Assembly: GCA_039934035.1 (NCBI GenBank)
Contig: JBDTMZ010000142.1
Span: 62,001 to 126,000 of the forward strand
Origin: Solibacter sp039934035
GTDB taxonomy: Bacteria > Acidobacteriota > Terriglobia > Bryobacterales > Bryobacteraceae
Length of the DNA stretch: 64,000 nt
Reading direction: 5' to 3'
Part shown: piece after piece, positions 16,851-25,696 of the stretch
Layout of the letters: the number at the start of each line of letters is the position of its first letter
Position numbering within the stretch: the first letter of the stretch is position 1
Made by a program: the position numbers and the translations under genes
Notes under the pieces: model-generated
Databases searched by the model: none
The model's input: the letters and a program-made list of their open reading frames with translations, nothing else
Told to the model about the DNA's origin: nothing

Positions 16851-16991
16851 ATGACCGACACGACGAACACCACGAAGAAGAATACCTGCGGCTGCGGCTG
16901 CGACACCTGTTCCTGCGGCTGCACCAAGGAAAACTGCTCGTGCGCCGAGCGTGACTGCCAGTGCGGTTGCGGCGCGTCCACCAGCGAGTAA
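16851..16991 (+). CDS. Metallothionein-like Cys-rich small protein
   Basis: A 46-residue protein with 11 Cys (13, 15, 17, 20, 22, 24, 29, 31, 36, 38, 40), almost all in CxC and CxxC arrangement, no aromatic residues and polar ends. The ATG is preceded by AAAAGGAGAAG at good spacing and the stop is followed by a strong hairpin, so the gene is real despite its size. The Cys pattern fits a soft-metal (Cu, Zn, Cd) binder, but the sequence does not match the cyanobacterial SmtA layout I know. It is transcribed divergently from a Cys-tailed ECF sigma factor, pointing to metal buffering under that factor's control. Confidence 0.85.
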   Translation: MTDTTNTTKKNTCGCGCDTCSCGCTKENCSCAERDCQCGCGASTSE

Positions 16992-16997
16992 CCCGGC

Positions 16998-17023
16998 GGG
17001 GCGGGCGCTAAAACGCCCGCCCC
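16998..17023. terminator. Strong hairpin between convergent genes
   Basis: A perfect 10-bp GC-rich stem (GGGGCGGGCG/CGCCCGCCCC) with a 6-nt CTAAAA loop lies 6 bp after the metallothionein stop and 5 bp before the end of the opposing gene. There is no long T run, so it may terminate in both directions only partly. Confidence 0.6.
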
Positions 17024-17028
17024 TACTC

Positions 17029-17730
17029 CTATTTCGGAGTCACCCTCTCCAGCCACCACACGCACCCGGCAAACAGGAGATACGCCACCACCATGCGACC
17101 CGCGAAACTCGCCATCTCCAGCGAAAATCCGTTCACGCCGGGCACCCAGCGCAGCAGCACCAGCGGCAGCAGTAAACCCGCCGCGAGCAGCACCGGAACC
17201 ACGACCCAATAGCGCCTCGGCGCCCGCCAACCCACACGCGCGAAGCCCTTCCACCCCTTCGCCGCAATCGCCGACCCGAGCGGCACCAGCGCTACCGGCA
17301 GCACCACCCAGCGCACAATCCAGAAAGCGCCCAGAAAAATCCGCGCGACCATGGGCGGCTTCACCGGAATGCGTAGCGTCAGTGTCAGCCACGACGCCAG
17401 CCGAAACGCCGGCTGCGCGCTCGCCGCCGCGGCCATGGCCAGCAAGCCGTACAGCACCAGCACCACAATCGCCGCCACCAGCAGCACCGGAACCTGCCTC
17501 AGAGTGGCCGCGAAGGCCGCGCGGACGCCTCCGTCCGGCACGCGGAAGAACGCCAGCGTGCCGCCGTGCAGCCAGCATGCCAGCGCCAGAATCATCAACG
17601 CGAAGAGCGCGCTCCACGCCAGGCGCAGACCGCTCGATTCTCCCACCCCCAGCCAGAGATAGCCCAGATAGAGCAGTAGCGCATCGCCCACCAGGTGAAT
17701 CGCGAAGAGCTTGCGTTCGGCCGAACTCAT
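17029..17730 (-). CDS. Hypothetical membrane protein of the alpha-2-macroglobulin operon
   Basis: A 233-residue protein with about six hydrophobic segments, at roughly 8-25, 38-55, 78-100, 133-152, 174-192 and 205-222. Short basic loops such as KGWKGFARVGWRAPRRY indicate an inner-membrane protein. The ATG overlaps the stop of the macroglobulin gene by 4 bp, so it is expressed with it. No catalytic motif is visible and I do not recognise the family. Its place suggests a role in anchoring or export of the macroglobulin, but this is inference. Confidence 0.8.
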   Translation of the reverse strand: MSSAERKLFAIHLVGDALLLYLGYLWLGVGESSGLRLAWSALFALMILALACWLHGGTLAFFRVPDGGVRAAFAATLRQVPVLLVAAIVVLVLYGLLAMAAAASAQPAFRLASWLTLTLRIPVKPPMVARIFLGAFWIVRWVVLPVALVPLGSAIAAKGWKGFARVGWRAPRRYWVVVPVLLAAGLLLPLVLLRWVPGVNGFSLEMASFAGRMVVAYLLFAGCVWWLERVTPK

Positions 17731-20700
17731 TTCACCTCCACGCGACGCGCTTCCGTGGTCGCCATCACGCCGTTGTTGTACATCGGCTGCACCCGCGCGG
17801 GGCTCACCTGGAACGTTCCCGGGTTCACAGCCTTCAGCAAATAGAAGTACTGCTGCTGGCCCTGCGGGAAGTAGGTCTGGAAGATCGCCATGCGGTCGTC
17901 ATGCAACTCGCGCCGCGTGAATTCGTAGCGCCACCACGGCGGCCGCGACTTCAATTCGTACCCTCCGTCGCGCTCGATGAATTCGGTGCCCGACGGAATC
18001 GGGTCCTCCACGATCAGGTATTTCCACTCCGACCCGGTGACCGTCAAGCGCACCGCGATGGTATCGCCCGACGCCGCCGGTCCGTTGAATGGCGCCAGGT
18101 CGTACACGATCTTCTCACCGTCCTTCGTGGGCGTCAGCTTGAAATACTCCCGCAGAATATTCAGCGAGGTATTGCCGGTCTTCTGGAACTTCTCGTCGGT
18201 GGAATAGTATTCGGCGCGCGTCGAGAAGTACAGCCTGCCCTGCCCCGTGGTGACCACCTTAATGCGATTCACTCCGGGCTGCAGCCTGCTTTCATCGAGC
18301 ACGAACTCAGGCACGCCGAGCACGCTGGCCGCATCGAATTTCTTGCTCAGCACCGGGACGTCGTTTACCATCACGGTCGCCAGCAAATCCGGTTTCAATT
18401 CGCCGCTCGTCTTCAGGTAATCGGTCAGGCCATAGACCACCATCGCGGTCTGTTTCGTGCTGCTCCACCAGTAGCCTTCGTTGCGATGATTCATCAGCCA
18501 GAGCGCCGCCTTCGGCAGCAGCGGGGAATTCGCCCGCTGGTGCGAGAGGAACTTCATGGCGAATGCCGTGGCCTCGGGCGTTGCGTCCTCGGAGAAATCG
18601 AGCAGCGCATCGCGCGTCGCGGTCCACCACGCCTGTTCGCCATCCTGCTGCGCCAACTGCTCCAGCATGCCCGCGATCTCGCCCGTGCGCGCATCCTTCC
18701 CCAGTTCGAGCGCCAGCCCCAGCACCGAGAGGCCGTACGGCGAAAGCTTCGACCGCTGTTCGTACACCTGCCCCAGCCCCGCCGTTTCCGGCTTGCCAGC
18801 CACGGCTAGCGCGTACTGCATATACGCGCGCAGATCGTGAGCCAGCTTCGGGTCGGCGGCGAACGTCTTCGAAACCCACTGCGCGCCGCGCTCGATGCGC
18901 GACTCTTCCACCTGCGCGCCCGCAGCCTTGGCCTGCGCCAGCCCGGCCACCACATACGCGGTCATGAAAGCGTGGCTCTCGTCGGTCTCCCACCAGCCCC
19001 AACCGCCGTCCTCGTGCTGGAAGTTATTCAGCCGGTCCACCCCGGCGCGAATCTTCTGCTGCACCTCGGCCGAATCCAGACTCAGTTTGAGCCCCAGCTC
19101 GTTCACCGCCTGCGTCACCAGAATATTCGGCAGGAAGCTCGACATCGTCTGCTCCACGCAGCCATATGGGAACGTGATCAGATAATCCAGCGCGCCGAAC
19201 AGCGAGCCCGCAATAGAAGGCGAGATGCGGATGCCGATGGCGCGCGAACCCGGCTGTACTTTGGCCGGGAACGTCAAATCGTAAGCCGTGCTGCCGCCCG
19301 CCGCCAGCGCGCCACCGCGCGCCTGACTCAGCTTCACGCCCGGAATATTCACCGGGAGTTCGAGTTCCTGTGCGTCGCTCTCTTCGTCCGTGAGCGCCTT
19401 GCCGGTGAGGGTCGCGCTGCGCACCTGCTGAACACGCACACGCCAATCCAGCCGCACCTCCGCGCGCGGCAGCACGCGCACATCCCGCGTGACGCCGTCC
19501 ACCACGTCGAGGCCCTTCACGTCCAGCGACACGCGCACCGTCTTCTCCGTCGCCAGGTAATTGTGGACCATCGTGGAGATCACCACCTCGTCGCCCTGCA
19601 CGAAGAAGCGCGGCACCGCCAGCCGCAAAATGAGATTCTTGCGCACGATGGTCTTCGCGGTCGCCGCACCCACGCGCGTATCCGCCGTAGCGGCGCGCGC
19701 GGTGGCGCGCCAGGTGGTCAGCGAATCGGGGAATTCGACTTTCGCCTGCGCCCTGCCCTCGGCGTCCGTCACCAGATCGGCCGCCCAGAAGGCGGTATCG
19801 GGGAATGCCTTGCGAACCTTGGGCTGCACCATACGGTCGGGCTTCAGTTGCGCCAGGCGCGATGGGTCGCGCAATGCCGCCAGCCGCATGCGGCGCTTGC
19901 CCGCTTCCCCGTTGAAGTAATACGTCAGCGAGTCCGACGTGTGCACCATGTTCCATTCGTGGCCGAAGAAGAACGCCACCGGATCCTGCGTCATGTCGCG
20001 CCGGATCGCGTAAATCGCTTCGTCCACCACGCCCAGCGACAGCTCCGCGCCGGCCGCGGGCTTGCCATCGGGACCGCTCACCTGCACGCTGTACCGCGCC
20101 GTCTCGCCCGGACGATACTGCGCCTTATCGGTCGCGACGTTGACGTTCAACTGGTGGCTCACGGGCGGCACTCTGAGTTGTTTGTTGGCGGAGTACATCA
20201 CGCCATTGCGCACGTACTGCGCGGTCACCCAAATGCCCGGCTCGTCCTGCTCTGCCACGGGAACTTCGAAGACCGCCGTGGCATCCGCCGACCGTATGAT
20301 TTGATGCCTGCGCAGATCGCGCCCTTCGATCGATACCAGCACCGGGGTATTGGCCTTGCCGGTGACAATCATCACTTTCGCCGTCTCGCCCGCGCGATAG
20401 GTCTTCTGATCGGGAATCAACTGCGCCGTGCGCCGGTAGCCTTCGCCGAAATCGGCGTCGCCCGCACCCGATACCCACAGGTGCACGAAGGCTTCGACGT
20501 CGCGCCCTTCCGGCGTCCGCGCCGAAACCTTCACGCGGTACGTACCGCCCTGCCCCGGGATCGTGAACCCCGCCACGCCGCTGCCGTCCGCGCCTGTCTC
20601 CACATCGGTGGCCGACACCAGCGTGCTCTGCGGCTGATTGCCACGCTGCCGGTACGTCCAGCGATAAAGTTCAGCGTGGATGCGCGTGCGTACCGGCTTG

Positions 20701-22373
20701 TTGTCGTAATCGCGCGCTTCCACGGTCATGGCCGCGCGGCTGTTCGGCGCATAAAAATACCGGTCGGGGCGCGCGTTCACCAGGAAGCTGCCGTAGGTCG
20801 CGATGATGGAGTTGCGGCCCACGATCTCGCGCTTCCCTGAATCGGTGACGTGCGCCTCGATCCGGTAGCGGTAGTCGGTCTTGTGGTCGGATACCGTGGT
20901 CGGAAAGTTGATGGTGAGCTTGCCGTCGGCATCCAGCGTGCCCTCTTCTTCCAGCACCTGCTCGTCGCCGTAATCGTTCCCGCCATCATCGCTATCGGGC
21001 GGCGAATCGTCGTCCTCGCCCACCTCGTACCAGAGCGGGAAGAAGTAGCGGCTGCGATACACGCCGTATTTGAGTTTGGCGCCGCTCACCGGCTCGCCGA
21101 AGTAGTAGCGCGCATCGATCGTGGCCTGCGCGTTCTCTCCCTGCATCACGCGCGCCTTCACCGGGCTCACACGCACTTCGTATTCCGGCTTCTTGTACTC
21201 TTCCACCTCGAAGCTGCCGTGCATGAATTCGTCTTCGCCCGCACGCACTTGAAGCGAGTAACTTCCGAGCGCGGCGGAGACAGGCACCTCGAAATCGTCG
21301 CGAATAGAGCCTTTGGCGCTCACCGTGAGCGTCTTCTTATACACGGGCTTCTGCTCCGCGTCCTGAATCTCCACGCTCAGCGTCTTGCCCGCGGGCAGTG
21401 TATAGCCCGTTGCCTCCCGCTGCCGGATCACTCCCTTAAAGTGCACCATATGCCCGGGACGATACACCGGACGGTCTGTATAGATGTAGCCCTGCCAGTG
21501 CTCGCGGCTGGTTTCGAAATCGTACGACGAGAGCGTGTTGACCGCGTAGTTGCCGCCGTGGCGCGCCACCAGCCGCAGTTCGTCGCCCTTCGCCCCCGTG
21601 TACTTCCACTCGGCCATTCCGTTGGCGTCGCTTTCCGCCGTGGCCTTGCGCTCCTCGCGCGCCATAAGGAACAGTCCGGCGCCCGAAACGGGTTCGCCCG
21701 TGTTGCGGTCCGCCAGAAAATTGACGATGCGCCCGCTGCCCGTCTTGGTGACCATCACCAGGTCGCTGACCATCAGCACGGTGTAGGCGCGCAGTTCGCC
21801 GCGTACCGCTTCCACCAGGTAGACACCGCGATCCTTGACGCCGATTTCGACATTCTGGCTCTCCCAACGGTTGTGCGCGTTGGGCGTGTAAGGGAAGGTC
21901 AGCACGAGTTGCTGTGCATTCAGCACTGGCGCTTCGGCGTACTGCGTGCCTGCCGGTTTCGTCCCCGGCGTAGCGGTGGGCGCGGCCGGGCGGCCGAACA
22001 GATGGGCGCTGGGCGATTCCGTAAACTGGGCGCGCAGTCCGCTGCGAATGCGCGACCTGAGGCCGCGTTTCCAGCCGTGGACGATCTCCAGCAGCGTACG
22101 CTGATGCGGCGGACGCGGCACCCGCCCTCCGAACTCGTGGGCGCTCTCCAGTTGCTGGAAGAACTGCACAGGGTCGTTCACGCGGTAGACGCGAAATTCC
22201 AGCGACGCCACATTCCACGCGCTCAGTTGAACGGAGGGCCTGCCAGCCGCCGACACACCCCCAGAAGCGCCAAACACGCGGCCGGAATTGAGCGAGAAGT
22301 AGGGTTCGTCTTCACGCTGGCCTAGCGCCGCGGCGGCCAGCGTCAACAGCAGCAATACACGCGAGAGCTTCAT
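17727..22373 (-). CDS. Bacterial alpha-2-macroglobulin with thioester motif
   Basis: This 1548-residue exported protein has a signal peptide (MKLSRVLLLLTLAAAALG) and no lipobox. It contains MG-type beta domains, including the conserved YIYTDRPVYRPGHMVHFKG. An LSLGVVDEAIYAIR segment and DTAFWAADLVTDAEGRAQ mark the A2M domain. The thioester motif CVEQ is intact with Cys1072, followed by an alpha-helical toroid domain (GGWGWWETDESHAFMTAYV). These proteins act as broad protease traps in the periplasm. An acidic insert of about 25 residues (EDDDSPPDSDDGGNDYGDE) lies near residue 455. The start overlaps the DUF1175 gene upstream and the stop overlaps the membrane gene downstream. It is not paired with pbpC as in the other A2M type. 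Confidence 0.93.
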   Translation of the reverse strand: MKLSRVLLLLTLAAAALGQREDEPYFSLNSGRVFGASGGVSAAGRPSVQLSAWNVASLEFRVYRVNDPVQFFQQLESAHEFGGRVPRPPHQRTLLEIVHGWKRGLRSRIRSGLRAQFTESPSAHLFGRPAAPTATPGTKPAGTQYAEAPVLNAQQLVLTFPYTPNAHNRWESQNVEIGVKDRGVYLVEAVRGELRAYTVLMVSDLVMVTKTGSGRIVNFLADRNTGEPVSGAGLFLMAREERKATAESDANGMAEWKYTGAKGDELRLVARHGGNYAVNTLSSYDFETSREHWQGYIYTDRPVYRPGHMVHFKGVIRQREATGYTLPAGKTLSVEIQDAEQKPVYKKTLTVSAKGSIRDDFEVPVSAALGSYSLQVRAGEDEFMHGSFEVEEYKKPEYEVRVSPVKARVMQGENAQATIDARYYFGEPVSGAKLKYGVYRSRYFFPLWYEVGEDDDSPPDSDDGGNDYGDEQVLEEEGTLDADGKLTINFPTTVSDHKTDYRYRIEAHVTDSGKREIVGRNSIIATYGSFLVNARPDRYFYAPNSRAAMTVEARDYDNKPVRTRIHAELYRWTYRQRGNQPQSTLVSATDVETGADGSGVAGFTIPGQGGTYRVKVSARTPEGRDVEAFVHLWVSGAGDADFGEGYRRTAQLIPDQKTYRAGETAKVMIVTGKANTPVLVSIEGRDLRRHQIIRSADATAVFEVPVAEQDEPGIWVTAQYVRNGVMYSANKQLRVPPVSHQLNVNVATDKAQYRPGETARYSVQVSGPDGKPAAGAELSLGVVDEAIYAIRRDMTQDPVAFFFGHEWNMVHTSDSLTYYFNGEAGKRRMRLAALRDPSRLAQLKPDRMVQPKVRKAFPDTAFWAADLVTDAEGRAQAKVEFPDSLTTWRATARAATADTRVGAATAKTIVRKNLILRLAVPRFFVQGDEVVISTMVHNYLATEKTVRVSLDVKGLDVVDGVTRDVRVLPRAEVRLDWRVRVQQVRSATLTGKALTDEESDAQELELPVNIPGVKLSQARGGALAAGGSTAYDLTFPAKVQPGSRAIGIRISPSIAGSLFGALDYLITFPYGCVEQTMSSFLPNILVTQAVNELGLKLSLDSAEVQQKIRAGVDRLNNFQHEDGGWGWWETDESHAFMTAYVVAGLAQAKAAGAQVEESRIERGAQWVSKTFAADPKLAHDLRAYMQYALAVAGKPETAGLGQVYEQRSKLSPYGLSVLGLALELGKDARTGEIAGMLEQLAQQDGEQAWWTATRDALLDFSEDATPEATAFAMKFLSHQRANSPLLPKAALWLMNHRNEGYWWSSTKQTAMVVYGLTDYLKTSGELKPDLLATVMVNDVPVLSKKFDAASVLGVPEFVLDESRLQPGVNRIKVVTTGQGRLYFSTRAEYYSTDEKFQKTGNTSLNILREYFKLTPTKDGEKIVYDLAPFNGPAASGDTIAVRLTVTGSEWKYLIVEDPIPSGTEFIERDGGYELKSRPPWWRYEFTRRELHDDRMAIFQTYFPQGQQQYFYLLKAVNPGTFQVSPARVQPMYNNGVMATTEARRVEVK

Positions 22374-23392
22374 GAAATCGGCCTCAAAATATTCCAGCGG
22401 TACACGCCCAGAAAGCGGGGATTTTCCACCAGCGGGCGCCAGTCGGCATCGGGGAAGCGGCGCAGTTCGTCCAGCGTGGGCCGCCGGATCTCGCCCGCGC
22501 CCTCCTCGCCCGGACCCGTGTGATACACCAGATAGCGCGCGTCCGACTTCTCGATCTGGCTCGCGCCCAGGTAAATCATGCTGTGAAAGGGCATGTGTTC
22601 CTGGTCTTGGCGGAAAAACAGGAGGTCGCCCGGTTCCGCGCGATTTGTTTCACGGGAAACAAAATACGTGTTTCTCAGTTGCAGCGTTTTGGCGTCGGCA
22701 AATTGAGCAAACGAACCCAAATCGGCCGGACGGAACGGCCCTGGCGTCACCCGGAACAGGTTCCCACCGAGCGCCGTGTACGGGTATTGATATTTCACCA
22801 CCGCCGGAATTCCGGGCAGGATCGGCAACTGAGCCGCCGTCGCCCAGGCGCCGTCGTGAGCGCGCAGAGCCTCGCGATAGGCGTACCGAATCAGGGCCGC
22901 GCAATCGTTGATTTCAGCCGGACGCTGTTCCAGCGCCTGAAAATACTGCGCTTCCGCCAGAAAGGCGAACCACAGGCGAAAGGCGCGCCGGTCGGCGGCA
23001 TCGTCCAGGCGCAGAAAGTCGGGCGTGCCGTCACCGGCGGAATCGTTCACGGCCAGAGTGACGGTCAGCGGGACGCGGAGGGCCGGATCGCCCGGGAACT
23101 CAACCCGCACCGTGACCTCGGCCGGCATCACCCCGGCGCGAATCCGCGCCCGATAGCCAAGGTCGGTTGCCTCCACTTCTTCCACTGTGGCGGCGTGCGC
23201 GGGTTCCACTGATACGCGGGGAGGCGCGTCGGAACGCCGGTCGATCGTGACCAGTGCGGTGTCGTAGCCATCGGCCGCCAGTTGGGTGGGCTCGACACGC
23301 AACCGCGGCGCAGTGGCGCGATGCCGCGGCGCTGCCCACACCAGCCCGATCACGATGACGGCGGCCACCCCCGGCAGCACCACTCGCTTCAT
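22370..23392 (-). CDS. DUF1175 (YfaT-like) protein with NlpC/P60-like features
   Basis: This 340-residue protein has an N-terminal membrane or signal segment (residues 4-20), then an Ig-like beta domain to about 115. A papain-like part follows, with Cys164 in INDCAALIRYAYREAL and His270 in MPFHSMIYLG after the GDLLFF motif. That Cys/GDLLFF/His arrangement is typical of NlpC/P60 peptidoglycan amidases. In E. coli, yfaT (DUF1175) neighbours the macroglobulin gene yfaS; here they overlap by 4 bp in the same order. A role in processing or placing the macroglobulin at the cell wall is inference. The start is shared with the stop of a small upstream remnant (ATGA). Confidence 0.85.
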   Translation of the reverse strand: MKRVVLPGVAAVIVIGLVWAAPRHRATAPRLRVEPTQLAADGYDTALVTIDRRSDAPPRVSVEPAHAATVEEVEATDLGYRARIRAGVMPAEVTVRVEFPGDPALRVPLTVTLAVNDSAGDGTPDFLRLDDAADRRAFRLWFAFLAEAQYFQALEQRPAEINDCAALIRYAYREALRAHDGAWATAAQLPILPGIPAVVKYQYPYTALGGNLFRVTPGPFRPADLGSFAQFADAKTLQLRNTYFVSRETNRAEPGDLLFFRQDQEHMPFHSMIYLGASQIEKSDARYLVYHTGPGEEGAGEIRRPTLDELRRFPDADWRPLVENPRFLGVYRWNILRPIS

Positions 23393-23541
23393 AGCGCGGC
23401 CGGAGTCCCTCGTCCGCTCGCCAGCGCGGGGCTATCGGACAAGCCGGCGGAGAATCCGATGAACGCGCTCTCCACGGCGTCCACCAGATCGGGCATGAGA
23501 AGTACCGCGCGCACGTCGACTTCGGACAACCAAAGAGGCAT
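23389..23541 (-). pseudogene. N-terminal remnant of an ornithine cyclodeaminase-family gene
   Basis: A 50-codon frame begins MPLWLSEVDVRAVLLMPDLV and continues DAVESAFIGFSAG. This matches the usual N terminus of ornithine cyclodeaminase/mu-crystallin proteins (LSExDVxxLLxMxxxIxAxExAF). After about residue 34 the similarity stops and a TGA overlaps the ATG of the DUF1175 gene. The normal protein is about 320 residues, so roughly 90% is missing. It has no clear ribosome site. It could still be translated and coupled to yfaT, but most likely it is a deletion scar. Confidence 0.6.
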
Positions 23542-23755
23542 TCAGGGCATTCTACCGCCCCACACTTCCCGAAGCACGTCTTAGCGAGCGGGCTTCCGCG
23601 AGCAGAGTGTTAGGAGCGGTCTTCATGGACAGTGCGTTACCGGCGTAGGCTTAGGGAGGCGGCATCCGCGGAACCGCTCAGGCGCGCGGATTGGAGAGCG
23701 GGGCGTCCATGGGCAGCGCACGCGGCGCGCGCTGCAAGCGGCGGAAAGGCCCTCC
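23542..23755. other. Non-coding stretch with no recognised feature
   Basis: This GC-rich interval between the remnant and the rod-like mini gene holds no convincing frame, hairpin terminator or promoter. Short phrases such as GGAAAGGCCCTCCCTACG at its right end resemble intergenic repeat material but have no second copy in this window. Confidence 0.5.
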
Positions 23756-23977
23756 CTACGCGAAGATATCGATCAGCTTCTTCTGCATCTCGTCGGCCGT
23801 CTGCAGTACGCGTGCATTCAGGGCAAATTGATGTCCAGCACTGAGCAGTTCCACCATGTCGCCGGCCAGTTCTCCGGTATCCGGAGACCGCCCCGGCGGG
23901 GCAAGCTTCTCCGCCTTCCTTTCGAGTTTGCTCTGGGCGTCCTGCATTCCGCCCAAAGCGGCGCCTGTGATACTCAT
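23756..23977 (-). CDS. Miniature flagellar rod/hook C-terminal-like protein
   Basis: A 73-residue protein (ATG 23977; ATG 23998 also possible). Its N terminus (MSITGAALGGMQDAQSKLER) and C terminus (DMVELLSAGHQFALNARVLQ, then TADEMQKKLIDI) resemble the two ends of flagellar rod/hook proteins such as FlgC, with the middle missing. The C-terminal signature of the FlgC/FlgE family is aligned heptads ending NAKVLQTADEM. No flagellar gene is nearby. It may form a small coiled coil. The gene is divergent from an aldo/keto reductase. Homology is suggested by pattern only; function is unknown. Confidence 0.65.
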   Translation of the reverse strand: MSITGAALGGMQDAQSKLERKAEKLAPPGRSPDTGELAGDMVELLSAGHQFALNARVLQTADEMQKKLIDIFA

Positions 23978-24031
23978 GCCCGTCTTATCGGACCGCATGC
24001 GGAAATCTTGAATCACGTTATTGTAGAAAGC

Positions 24032-24982
24032 ATGGAAAAAAGACGGCTTGGTAATAGCGACTTGGAGCTGACCCGGATCGGCGTTGGTGCCTGGGCGATG
24101 GGAGGCGGCGGATGGGCCTTCGCCTGGGGGCCCCAGGACGATAACGAATCGATCTCGGCAATCCGCGCCGCCCTCGATTACGGCGTCAATTGGATCGATA
24201 CCGCCGCCGTCTACGGGCTGGGCCATTCCGAGGAAGTCGTGGCGCGCGCGCTCGAAGGGCGCTCCGACAAACCCTATGTGTTCACCAAGTGCGCCCGCAC
24301 CTGGAATGCCGACCGGCAGATTCAGAAAGTCCTGAAGCGCGATTCGGTGCGCAAGGAGTGCGAGGACAGCCTGCGCCGCCTGAAGGTCGACGTGATCGAC
24401 CTGTACCAGATCCACTGGCCGGAACCGGACGAGGATGTCGAGGAAGGCTGGGAAACGCTGGCGCGCCTGAAGGAGGAAGGCAAGGTGCGGTGGATCGGCG
24501 TATCGAACTTCAACGTGGCGCAGTTGGAACGCTGTCGGGCGATTGCGCCCATCACTTCCCTGCAGCCGCCTTATTCCGCCATCTCGCCCGAAATCCAGGA
24601 CGCGCAGCTTCCCTACTGCCAGGAACACAACATCGGCGTCCTTGTCTATTCGCCGATGAAGAGCGGCCTGTTGACCGGCAAGATGACCAAGGAGCGCGTG
24701 GCGGCCATGCCCGAGGACGATTTCCGGCGCCGCGCCCCCGCGTTTCAGGAGCCGCAACTCACCAAGAATTTAGCCCTTGCCGACCTGATGAAGCAGGTCG
24801 GCGCGCGTCACGGCCGTTCGGCGGGCGAGGTGGCGATCGCCTGGACGCTGCGCCATCCGGCGGTCACCGCCGCGATTGTCGGCCTGCGCAGCGCGGAACA
24901 GGCTGCGGGGGTGAAGGGTGCCCTGGAATTCCGCCTGTCGCCGGAGGAGATCGCCGAAATCGACGCGGCGCGCGTCGCCTGA
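24032..24982 (+). CDS. Aldo/keto reductase
   Basis: This 316-residue (alpha/beta)8 barrel enzyme has the complete catalytic tetrad: Asp56 and Tyr61 (DTAAVYGLGHSEE), Lys86 (VFTKC) and His128 (DLYQIHWP). NADPH-binding elements (SNFN, LVYSPMKSGLLTGK, VGLRSAEQ) follow in order. It reduces aldehydes or ketones with NADPH in the cytoplasm; the substrate cannot be read from sequence. The ATG at 24032 is chosen because the canonical N terminus RRLGNSDLELTRIGVG follows directly; a longer reading from 23828 is antisense to the rod-like gene. Confidence 0.93.
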   Translation: MEKRRLGNSDLELTRIGVGAWAMGGGGWAFAWGPQDDNESISAIRAALDYGVNWIDTAAVYGLGHSEEVVARALEGRSDKPYVFTKCARTWNADRQIQKVLKRDSVRKECEDSLRRLKVDVIDLYQIHWPEPDEDVEEGWETLARLKEEGKVRWIGVSNFNVAQLERCRAIAPITSLQPPYSAISPEIQDAQLPYCQEHNIGVLVYSPMKSGLLTGKMTKERVAAMPEDDFRRRAPAFQEPQLTKNLALADLMKQVGARHGRSAGEVAIAWTLRHPAVTAAIVGLRSAEQAAGVKGALEFRLSPEEIAEIDAARVA

Positions 24983-25068
24983 GGCCCGCTAACGGGTAAG
25001 GAAAAACGCCTCGCTGAGAGGGCGCGGACAAGTTCGCCATAAGTAGCGGAACCCCCTACCCGCTCTGC

Positions 25069-25074
25069 TATACT
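25069..25074 (+). promoter_or_regulatory. -10 box upstream of the DUF177-rpmF-plsX operon
   Basis: TATACT lies 34 bp before the ATG at 25109, with no good -35 match at the expected distance. It is the only -10-like hexamer in this short intergenic region. Confidence 0.35.
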
Positions 25075-25108
25075 GTAGTGGTTCTGCCCTGAAGATCGAG
25101 TTTACCCC

Positions 25109-25627
25109 ATGTTCCTTAGTGTCAAAGAGTTGGAGCTGCATAAGATCAGCTTTGACAAGCTTTTCGAACCCGGGCAGATAGGGTTCGCCGGAGAAGATCT
25201 GGAGTTAGGTTCGCCCCTTCACGTTACTGGGGTTGCCGAACTGCTGGACGATTCCGGCGGGCAATTACGGGTCCGCGGCAAATACACCGCGGAAATTTTG
25301 GCGCAGTGCCACCGTTGTCTGGTACGAGTGCGCTATCCGCTCGCCACGGAGTTCGATTTGTTTTATCAGCCTGCCTCGGATGCTCCTGAAGAGGAAGAGG
25401 TTAAAATAGGCGCGGGTGAAGCGGATATCGGGTTTTACGAGGATGGCCTCGAACTGGGGGACATTCTCCAGGAGCAGATTTTGTTGGCTTTGCCGATGCA
25501 GCGGGTATGTAGTGAAACCTGTAAAGGGATCTGCCCCGTTTGCGGTAAGAACCGGAACGAAAGCTCGTGCGATTGTAAGCCCGTCGCGGACAATCGCTGG
25601 AACGCGCTCCGTAACTTAAATATCTGA
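25109..25627 (+). CDS. DUF177 (YceD) family protein
   Basis: This 172-residue protein has the DUF177 core with a CHRC pair near residue 70 and a C-terminal metal-binding region (CSETCKGICPVCGKN plus SSCDC). DUF177 proteins affect 23S rRNA accumulation in E. coli and plants, and their gene usually precedes rpmF, as here (69 bp). No Shine-Dalgarno sequence is visible before the ATG. The order DUF177-rpmF-plsX is widely conserved and links ribosome and membrane-lipid production. Confidence 0.92.
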   Translation: MFLSVKELELHKISFDKLFEPGQIGFAGEDLELGSPLHVTGVAELLDDSGGQLRVRGKYTAEILAQCHRCLVRVRYPLATEFDLFYQPASDAPEEEEVKIGAGEADIGFYEDGLELGDILQEQILLALPMQRVCSETCKGICPVCGKNRNESSCDCKPVADNRWNALRNLNI

Positions 25628-25696
25628 GTCTTAACTGACAGCGATGAAGAGCCCTGGCACAAAGGGCGTACAGAAGGAATTTGTTGAGGTAGAGAA

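Noticed and set aside
24983..25108. tRNA gene or riboswitch before the DUF177 gene
   Set aside because: No cloverleaf or T-loop sequence could be found, only a -10-like box.
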